Of a stretch of 6,419 bases of DNA, positions 3,301-6,419 are shown piece after piece. Each line of letters begins with the position of its first letter. The stretch's first letter is position 1. A model generated the notes under the pieces. It was not told the DNA's origin. It did not search any database and worked only from the letters and a program-made list of their open reading frames with translations. The DNA lies in the NCBI GenBank assembly GCA_013331015.1, contig DUHF01000149.1, positions 1-6,419 of the forward strand. Direction: 5' to 3'. Source of the stretch: Methanoregula sp. (GTDB lineage Archaea > Halobacteriota > Methanomicrobia > Methanomicrobiales > Methanospirillaceae). Both the position numbers and the translations under genes were made by a program.

Positions 3301-6186
3301 CTCCGTGAATGAGTAGAGGTCGGTAACAAGGAAATCCGGCCTGTCTTCCATGACAAACGACTCCCGGCTTACTGCCCAGAACGTGAGACCCACCTTATAG
3401 GGGCCGTTGACACCGTGGCCGAATATCTCTTTCCCGCTAAAGTCCAGGCTGACCGTCTGGTTGCCTTCGTTCAATGACAATGTCTGCGTTCGGGTTTCTG
3501 TCACGACATCCCCGCTGGTGTCGGTCAGCGTTCCGGTAATCGTATACAATCCATCCTGCGGCGAATTGACGGTTGTTGCGATGGTGAGGTAATCGTAGAG
3601 TGTATTGCCGTTTGTATCCCGGGCGGTATCGGTATCCCCTGCCCCGTTGGTGTTGCCAAGGAGAACTCGCGTTATCTTGGATGATTCTATACTTTGGGAA
3701 CTTCCTGCCATTCCCTCCATGGCTGCAATGTTCACCACCCCCCCCGGCCCTGACTGCAGCCCCGGGTTCGCCCAGTCCCGTGCCGCGATAACGGCCTTGC
3801 TGTAGTTCAGTTCAGCACGGTAACACATGTACTCCTCGTCGCCATAGGTGCGATAACCGGAAGCAAGGACTTTCGAGAGGTTGTAGGTATCCGTGCTGTT
3901 ATTCGAGGTCAGGGATACCGTGTCCTCGTAGGTGTCCGGAAGGCTGTCGTTCTCGTCTGCCTTGTTAAGTCCGCGGTCGGAATCTGCCAGCCCAACGAAC
4001 TGCCCGCCGGGTTTCCACTGGTGCGCAATCCACTTATGGTTGCTCTCGTGCAGGACTGTGGCGCCGGTATTATTAATCCCGACAAGCCCGCCGAAGTCTT
4101 TCGGGCCCAGGGGCGTGTTGAGGGTGAACGCCATCCAGGTTGTCGGAGCCTCGGGGCCGACGTAAAGCTGATCAGTATTCGGGTCGTATTCTCCGGCTTC
4201 GGGCGTCGTGGTATACTGGAAGTTTTCGATGCCGGTTATGGTTGCATCCTTCTTCCAGTACTCGTACCAGTTGGGCAGACCGTCATGGTCATCATCAGTC
4301 CATGCCGTAACATTGCCGAGTTCGAAATAGATCTTGAACGGTTCCGATGCGTACGAAAAGCCGAGCTGGCCCGTGGCTTTCTCCCTGTAGGTCATCGTGC
4401 ACCGGACAACCTTATTTTTATATCGCCCCGCTGCAGGACGGTACGTGACCTGGCGGGAATTCCCGCTCTTCAGCCAGTCGGTCGCCCCGGTAGCGGTATC
4501 GGAGACCTGCCAGTCATAGCCGATGATCTCGTAGTCCGGGTCCTCCGCGATCTCTGCAGTGAACCCCGCATTGTGCAGGGTCGTGGGAGTCTTTGGGGTA
4601 ATATTGATCTTCGTAATATACGGGCCGTCAAACGAGAACGGCTCATCCAGGACATGGATGTAGGCAGCCCGGGCCGTCGTGTTGGTGCCCGAGGCATTGG
4701 TCACCGAGAGACTCACATAATAGTACCCGGGGATATTATAGGTGAAAGACGGGTTGGCAGGCACGGGCCCGGTGACGTCGTATCCGTCCGTCTCGGTGAA
4801 CTGCCACCTCCGGGACAGGGTTTCCTTACTGTTCGAAAGATCGGTGAAATTCACGGCAAGCGGGGCGATACCGGTCGTCACATCCGCGCTGAAATCGGGG
4901 ACCGGCATCCGGTCATAGCTCGCGTTGCCCAGCGCGTAAAGCCATCCGTCCTGAGACCTGACATACACAACCCCGTCATAGAGAACCGGGGATCCCAAGA
5001 GTGTCTCTGTTGAATAATTCCAGAGTTTTTCACCCGTGGCAGCATTGAGTGCCACGAGATTACTCCAGTGGGTTTCGTGGATAGAATCGTAATAATTGCC
5101 CGTGACATAGACAACATCGTTTGCATATGCAGGTGTCACCCAGCTGTCTACGTAGGCGTGCATGTCATAGGACCAGACCGGTACGCCGGTTGCTGCATCG
5201 AGTGCGTAGACAGTTGTAGGGTAAGCGCCGGTGTATACTGTCCCGTTGGCAACCGTGGGCGAGAGACTCCAGTACGTCCCTGCATTAAACCGCCACAGGC
5301 GGGTTCCCGACGCAGTATCATAGGCTGATAGATTGCCGTCAAAACCGCTTGTATACACACGGTCTCCATCGACCGCGGGAACGGCAAAGGTCGAGAAGTG
5401 CCAGGTATTGCCATTGTACGCCTTCCATAAGAGGGATCCGGATGGTGTGTATGCACAGACGTATTCATACATCATGGGGCCGTATCCGGCCAACGTCCAG
5501 TGCATCTGGATAATGTTGGTGCAGCCGGTATACAGGACATCGTTACTGATTGCCGGTGAGGAAAATGTGTAGGAATGGTAGATCTCTGTTATCTCGCCAT
5601 CGCTTACGACAAAGGTGTTGCCGGTATCAATTTTTGCCGCACGGGCACCGCTGTCTTTATCGAACTTGTAGATGATGCCATAACTGGTCATGGCGTAGAC
5701 ATAACTGCCGGAAACGAGAGGGGAGGCCTCGATGGACCTGGCTTTGGTAGTCTGGCCATACGTTATGGGGTCTGTCGCGGCCTCCCATACCTTGGACCCG
5801 GTCCGTGCATCCAGGGCATAGACATTCCCGTCAAGAGTGCCGAAAAATACCTTCCCATCAGCCGCCGTCAGGTGGGAGGAAATCAGTTCATCAAGGTAAT
5901 AGGTCCAGAGGACTGTTTTGTTCTTGGCGCCGAGGGCATAGATCATCTTGTCATCAATGCCCGAAATATAGATGACTCCATTGGATATGACCGGATCATC
6001 AGCCCCAAGCCAGTTCGCGCCAACGTTTGTACTCCAGAGGAGTTTCCCGTTGGAGAATTCAGTACCCATGACCGCACTGTAGTCCCCATTCCTCTCGGGA
6101 TTAGCCTTGAACATACCGGTATCTGCCCATGCTCCTGATACAAGGATGAGGCAGAAAAAGAGGAATACGATGCGTACATGTTTCAT
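346..6186 (-). CDS. Large secreted multidomain protein: PQQ-like propeller, PKD, HExxH region, Ca-loop repeats, PKD x3, IPT/TIG x5
   Basis: A single uninterrupted frame encodes 1946 residues (roughly 200 kDa) ending at TGA (346-348). The start at 6186 is chosen because it places a Sec signal peptide at the very N-terminus; the frame stays open to an ATG at 6342, which would bury that peptide behind 52 residues. Domains in order: signal peptide 1-21; eight-bladed propeller about 44-420; PKD 429-513; unassigned 520-622; HExxH region 631-840; three repeats 845-1207; PKD 1208-1290, 1293-1374 and 1377-1458; IPT/TIG 1463-1946 (five). Such proteins in methanogens act outside the cell, in surface binding or degradation; the substrate here cannot be read from sequence. 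The mature chain has only five cysteines (222, 244, 596, 788, 1511) and many N-x-S/T sequons, which fits a glycosylated archaeal exoprotein. No transmembrane helix, lipobox or C-terminal sorting signal is visible. The gene appears monocistronic. The architecture is certain in outline; the function is unknown. Confidence 0.95.
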   Translation of the reverse strand: MKHVRIVFLFFCLILVSGAWADTGMFKANPERNGDYSAVMGTEFSNGKLLWSTNVGANWLGADDPVISNGVIYISGIDDKMIYALGAKNKTVLWTYYLDELISSHLTAADGKVFFGTLDGNVYALDARTGSKVWEAATDPITYGQTTKARSIEASPLVSGSYVYAMTSYGIIYKFDKDSGARAAKIDTGNTFVVSDGEITEIYHSYTFSSPAISNDVLYTGCTNIIQMHWTLAGYGPMMYEYVCAYTPSGSLLWKAYNGNTWHFSTFAVPAVDGDRVYTSGFDGNLSAYDTASGTRLWRFNAGTYWSLSPTVANGTVYTGAYPTTVYALDAATGVPVWSYDMHAYVDSWVTPAYANDVVYVTGNYYDSIHETHWSNLVALNAATGEKLWNYSTETLLGSPVLYDGVVYVRSQDGWLYALGNASYDRMPVPDFSADVTTGIAPLAVNFTDLSNSKETLSRRWQFTETDGYDVTGPVPANPSFTYNIPGYYYVSLSVTNASGTNTTARAAYIHVLDEPFSFDGPYITKINITPKTPTTLHNAGFTAEIAEDPDYEIIGYDWQVSDTATGATDWLKSGNSRQVTYRPAAGRYKNKVVRCTMTYREKATGQLGFSYASEPFKIYFELGNVTAWTDDDHDGLPNWYEYWKKDATITGIENFQYTTTPEAGEYDPNTDQLYVGPEAPTTWMAFTLNTPLGPKDFGGLVGINNTGATVLHESNHKWIAHQWKPGGQFVGLADSDRGLNKADENDSLPDTYEDTVSLTSNNSTDTYNLSKVLASGYRTYGDEEYMCYRAELNYSKAVIAARDWANPGLQSGPGGVVNIAAMEGMAGSSQSIESSKITRVLLGNTNGAGDTDTARDTNGNTLYDYLTIATTVNSPQDGLYTITGTLTDTSGDVVTETRTQTLSLNEGNQTVSLDFSGKEIFGHGVNGPYKVGLTFWAVSRESFVMEDRPDFLVTDLYSFTEFEGAQAYLSGSYSDEGTDTNADGTFEYLTVSRDLTVTRAGNYRLEGYLETGDNESGVVFAQTVPATSPGTSRISLQFDGNAIGQSHKNGPYNVTALALYDNDEEIQFIPFAATTSAYNFRNFIAAPVTLKGTFRDSLVDTNADGLYEYLVVEADVTADTAGTYIITGVLSDQDGGTVATAANMTTLGIGDQTASLYFAGGDIYRHGVSGPYTLENARISGTDFLESDQIYNGHTTAVYDYLSFARPPVLEARFSAFPTIGALPLVVDFTDKSPGSPKTWNWSFGDGNVSADKKPVHVYSADGLYTVNLTVSNGYETNSTVMTDYINVTTHQEPLIAWFAADKIRGPVPLTVHFTDLSEGNPSTWYWHFDDYDIAAEQNPVYTFATEGNHTVYLEVMRSMGYNVSSVMTIQVLPPQPLIVSFTANKTSGTVPLSVQFSDTTTGSPTAWNWSFGDGDLSTSENPTHTYQTPGTYTVSLHVTNGNSYNYTSRTGAVVAKAAAKPAIISTNPTAALINQTINFTIMGTGFDTDTGNTGVNFTTGTGANTFSNCNITLESVTPTRITGRMKIDPDVSTGKWDLVVTTKYGGPSAVKAGAILVTKVPTPTITAFTPAWGTKNTTVEFTLTGTNFQAGEGKTGVRIHEDVMDTELAVNITSLTLTRITGTVNVTNDAMAGSYILEVRTVDGGTATKPAAFAVRYAGIPTIATFKPDSGYRNETVTFSITGTNFEPHNTVVAFKNQTTGATLNTTHHSVVTGTAITGTIHVPANAPTGYYRLDLTTMDGGVTNRRNAFRVKQVLPPAISSITPTTGAKGSVVAFTIRGANFQSTEKTTVQIYDVVSGTWLSTTLYQVTDNTIIGSITIPNSAPSGKYTIEVRTADGGTASKYEAFTVNYLGLPLIGSITPITGKRGTNVNFTLKGSNFVDGGTIVRLRIPGSTINSTVLTANSSVVLGYFPIPAGATTGSYRLDVFTQGGGIDNRLNGFSVT
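349..627 (-). repeat. IPT/TIG domain 5, C-terminal (residues about 1854-1946)
   Basis: Has LPLIGSITPITGKRGTNVNF, a GSNF turn, and the ending TGSYRLDVFTQGGGIDNRLN followed by GFSVT and the stop codon. The protein stops at the last expected strand, so no stalk, helix or sorting peptide follows. Confidence 0.9.
631..915 (-). repeat. IPT/TIG domain 4 (residues about 1758-1852)
   Basis: Has PAISSITPTTGAKGSVVAFT, a GANF turn, GSITIPNSAPSGKYTIEV and RTADGGTASKYEAFTV. Its tail parallels TIG 2 (EVRTxDGGTAxK). Confidence 0.9.
919..1206 (-). repeat. IPT/TIG domain 3 (residues about 1661-1756)
   Basis: Has GIPTIATFKPDSGYRNETVT, a GTNF turn, the strand TGTIHVPANAPTG and the ending YYRLDLTTMDGGVTNRRNAF. 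The tail matches TIG 5 rather than TIG 2 or TIG 4. Confidence 0.9.
1210..1500 (-). repeat. IPT/TIG domain 2 (residues about 1563-1659)
   Basis: Has the PTITAFTPAWGTKNTTVEF opening, a GTNF turn, and the ending SYILEVRTVDGGTATK...AFAV. The ending matches TIG 4 more closely than its neighbours. The residues ITGTVNVTNDAMAG show the usual GxxxVP-like strand before the terminal hairpin. Confidence 0.88.
1507..1800 (-). repeat. IPT/TIG domain 1 (residues about 1463-1560)
   Basis: Begins PAIISTNPTAALINQTINFT, followed by the GTGF turn and a closing KWDLVVTTKYGG strand. It is the most diverged of the five TIG domains and carries an insert around 1489-1510 (DTDTGNTGVNFTTGTG). TIG domains are Ig-like folds used as extracellular spacers or binding modules. 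Confidence 0.8.
1813..2058 (-). other. PKD domain 4 (residues 1377-1458)
   Basis: Canonical module with LIVSFTANKTSGTVPLSVQF, WNWSFGDG (1409-1416) and HTYQTPGTYTVSLHVTNGN. A short alanine-rich linker (AKAAAKP, about 1457-1463) separates it from the first IPT/TIG domain. Confidence 0.93.
2065..2310 (-). other. PKD domain 3, variant (residues 1293-1374)
   Basis: The opening (LIAWFAADKIRGPVPLTVHF) and the closing strands (YTFATEGNHTVYLEVM) are typical, but the signature is WYWHFDDYD (1326 on) in place of WxWxFGDG. The turn is therefore altered while the fold is likely kept. Confidence 0.88.
2317..2565 (-). other. PKD domain 2 (residues 1208-1290)
   Basis: This domain has the full signature: FSAFPTIGALPLVVDFTDKS, then WNWSFGDG (1241-1248), HVYSADGLYTVNLTVSNGY and a closing YINV strand. 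It is a canonical archaeal PKD module, extracellular, and probably acts as a rigid Ig-like spacer or carbohydrate/protein contact surface. Confidence 0.93.
2566..2922 (-). repeat. Ca-loop repeat unit 3 (residues about 1089-1207)
   Basis: Third unit, with DTNADGLYEYLVV (1101 on), GTYIITGVLSDQ, GDQTASLYFAGGDIYRHGVS and GPY (1171-1173). It is closest to unit 1 in the GxQT(V/A)SLxFxG and HGVxGPY stretches, and to unit 2 in the DTNADG loop. The DTN spacing from unit 2 is 121 residues. It runs straight into PKD 2. Confidence 0.75.
2923..3282 (-). repeat. Ca-loop repeat unit 2 (residues about 969-1088)
   Basis: Second unit, with DTNADGTFEYLTV (980 on), GNYRLEGYLE, SRISLQFDGNAIGQSHKN and GPY (1051-1053). 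The loop D980-x-N982-x-D984-G985 is a full DxNxDG calcium-type motif. The spacing of the DTN motif from unit 1 is 123 residues. The linker after GPY is acidic (YDNDEE). This is the most diverged unit in its middle, where the GxQ turn is replaced by PGTSR. Confidence 0.75.
3283..3654 (-). repeat. Ca-loop repeat unit 1 (residues about 845-968)
   Basis: First of three diverged protein repeats. It opens with DTNGNTLYDYLTI (857 on), continues with GLYTITGTLTD, then GNQTVSLDFSGKEIFGHG, and ends in GPY (928-930). The opening loop has D857, N859 and N861 in a DxNxN arrangement like calcium loops, though the third acidic residue is Asn here. It follows directly on the HExxH region. The fold is probably a beta-sandwich; the family is not recognised. 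Confidence 0.75.
3667..4296 (-). other. Putative zinc-metallopeptidase-like region with flanking calcium loops (residues 631-840)
   Basis: Three motifs stand out. Residues 631-642 (DDDHDGLPNWYE) match a 12-residue EF-hand or thrombospondin-3-like calcium loop, with acidic residues at loop positions 1, 3, 5 and 12. Residues 711-717 (VLHESNH) contain HExxH, the zinc-binding and catalytic motif of many metallopeptidases: H713 and H717 would be ligands and E714 the general base. Residues 743-754 (ADENDSLPDTYE) resemble the first loop in its second half. A candidate third ligand lies in YGDEEYMCYRAE (781-792), for example E784, E785 or E792, 67-75 residues after H717. A charged K718 follows the motif, where metallopeptidases usually have an uncharged residue. 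No known peptidase family could be assigned; catalysis is a hypothesis. Confidence 0.5.
4321..4629 (-). other. Unassigned, probably beta-sandwich, segment (residues 520-622)
   Basis: Residues 520-622 alternate short hydrophobic strands (YITKINIT, IIGYDWQVSD, QVTYRPAAG, KVVRCTMTYR, FKIYF) with polar turns, which suggests an Ig-like or fibronectin-like fold. The YDWQVSD...TYRPAAG...VVRCTMTY order resembles an Ig-type W strand and C-terminal Cys strand, but only one cysteine (C596) is present. I do not recognise a named family. It links PKD 1 to the calcium loop and HExxH region. Confidence 0.45.
4648..4902 (-). other. PKD domain 1, degenerate (residues 429-513)
   Basis: The segment starts with VPDFSADVTTGIAPLAVNFT, the classic PKD opening, and ends with GYYYVSLSVTNASG followed by AAYIHV, the classic closing strands. 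The central WxFGDG is altered to WQFTETDG (461-468). PKD domains are extracellular Ig-like spacers or binding modules. This one sits directly after the propeller, separated from the three PKD domains that lie more than 690 residues downstream. Confidence 0.82.
4927..6057 (-). other. PQQ-like (BamB/PQQ_2 type) beta-propeller, residues about 44-420
   Basis: Units of the form V(V/I)Y-x-ALDAxTGxxxW recur at residues 71-96, 112-136, 162-185, 217-256, 276-300, 316-340 and 358-391. A last unit at 406-420 (VVYVRSQDGWLYALG) lacks its W strand. The segment GKLLWSTNVG (47-56) supplies the missing W strand, as in circularly closed ('velcro') propellers, giving about eight blades. The preceding GMFKANPERNG is the usual opener of this family. 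Blade 4 carries an aromatic- and Met-rich insertion flanked by C222 and C244. Family members usually serve as protein- or ligand-binding scaffolds; nothing here shows that PQQ is bound or that a dehydrogenase activity exists. Confidence 0.88.
6124..6186 (-). other. Sec signal peptide (residues 1-21)
   Basis: Residues 1-21 have a basic n-region (K2, H3, R5), a hydrophobic core (IVFLFFCLILV) and a small-residue c-region ending AWA, with D22 following. The predicted cleavage is after A21 (A-W-A | D). There is no twin arginine. Cys12 lies inside the hydrophobic core and not in a lipobox, so a lipoprotein is unlikely. The peptide directs export and is the main reason for choosing the start at 6186. 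Confidence 0.85.
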
Positions 6187-6220
6187 CTGGTATGCACATT
6201 CTCCGTCATGCAGTCTTTTC

Positions 6221-6230
6221 GTTATAAATC
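6221..6230 (-). promoter_or_regulatory. TATA-like box proximal to the large gene
   Basis: On the minus strand this reads GATTTATAAC, close to an archaeal TATA box, preceded by TAGCGG. With a start about 25 nt downstream, transcription would begin near 6200 and give a leader of only about 14 nt before the ATG at 6186. A GGAG lies at 6201-6204, but its 14-nt spacing to the ATG is long, and it would fall at or before the predicted transcript start, so I do not call it a ribosome-binding site. The position supports the 6186 start; activity is inferred. Confidence 0.45.
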
Positions 6231-6365
6231 CCGCTAAAGACAGATGACCAAAGACGCATGTGAGCCTCACCCTGGTCCCTGGGAAATGCTCTGTCTGGTT
6301 GTAGTGTAGTATTGTGTAAGAATATGAAGTGTTTGCATTCATTCGATCATGCGGGATCGCTTACA

Positions 6366-6380
6366 CTAATTTTTAATAAT
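6366..6380 (-). promoter_or_regulatory. Distal AT-rich TATA-like element
   Basis: The minus strand reads ATTATTAAAAATTAG. If used, transcription would start near 6345, giving either a leader of about 160 nt for the 6186 start or a nearly leaderless mRNA for the ATG at 6342. It is also TATA-like on the plus strand, so it could serve a gene beyond the window. The rest of 6187-6419 holds no gene I can support. Confidence 0.3.
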
Positions 6381-6419
6381 ACCAGGACATATGCTATAGA
6401 GCATCAGACTTTTAGAGGG

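Noticed and set aside
2602..3312. Long plus-strand open frame (236 codons) opposite the large gene
   Set aside because: It lies wholly antisense to the Ca-loop repeats, has a cysteine/glycine/arginine-rich composition typical of shadow frames, and shows no recognisable domain. The minus-strand reading has clear domains throughout.
4261..4296. Dockerin module suggested by the EF-hand-like loop
   Set aside because: Dockerins need two closely spaced ~22-residue loop-helix segments. Here the two similar loops are about 100 residues apart and separated by the HExxH motif.
4021..5013. Plus-strand open frame of 330 codons
   Set aside because: It is antisense to the propeller end, PKD 1 and the HExxH region, and its length is explained by the GC-rich codon use of the true gene. 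No motif, promoter or ribosome-binding site supports it.
4927..6057. Quinoprotein dehydrogenase (PQQ enzyme)
   Set aside because: Only the propeller repeat pattern is present. There is no vicinal Cys pair or other catalytic signature of quinoprotein alcohol dehydrogenases, and no cytochrome CxxCH motif.
6187..6342. N-terminal extension of 52 residues from the ATG at 6342
   Set aside because: It would place the clear signal peptide inside the protein, and its composition is unlike the rest. It is kept only as a finding about start-site ambiguity.
6391..6404. Small inverted repeat ATGCT-ATAG-AGCAT
   Set aside because: A 5-bp stem with a 4-nt loop in an AT-rich intergenic stretch is expected by chance and has no positional support.
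1..6419. CRISPR array, insertion sequence, tRNA or rRNA
   Set aside because: No short direct repeats with regular spacers, no transposase frame with terminal repeats, and no tRNA- or rRNA-like stretch were seen on either strand. The repeats present are protein-domain repeats.

Overview
The window looks archaeal, most likely from a methanogen of the order Methanomicrobiales (a Methanoregula- or Methanospirillum-like genome). This rests on the protein style: a very large secreted protein mixing PQQ-type propeller, PKD and IPT/TIG domains, dense in N-x-S/T sequons and in Thr, Asp and Asn. TATA-like boxes, oligo-T stretches after genes and moderate GC content also fit. The assignment is inference; there is no rRNA or other marker in the window.

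Layout. Positions 1-150 (+) are the 3' end of a D-3-phosphoglycerate dehydrogenase gene (serA), covering the tail of its ACT domain. Positions 151-345 are a short convergent intergenic region with a T7 tract after serA and an 8-bp perfect hairpin 2 nt after the stop of the opposing gene. Positions 346-6186 (-) hold one gene of 1946 codons that fills almost the whole window. Positions 6187-6419 are its upstream region, with two TATA-like elements and no other gene visible.

The large gene encodes a Sec-exported modular protein. In order it has: a signal peptide (residues 1-21); a PQQ/BamB-like beta-propeller of about eight blades (about 44-420); a degenerate PKD domain (429-513); an unassigned probably beta-rich segment (520-622); a central region (about 631-840) with an HExxH motif (H713-E-S-N-H717) bracketed by two calcium-loop-like motifs (631-642 and 743-754); three tandem repeats of about 120 residues, each opening with a DTNxDG-like loop and ending in GPY (about 845-1207); three PKD domains (1208-1458); and five IPT/TIG domains (1463-1946). 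It ends flush with the last TIG strand, with no membrane anchor or sorting tail.

The best candidate for undescribed biology is the central HESNH region and the triplicated repeat that follows it. Together they look like a possible calcium-stabilised extracellular metallopeptidase carried on a propeller/PKD/TIG scaffold. No metabolic link between the large gene and serA is suggested; they are convergent and independently transcribed.
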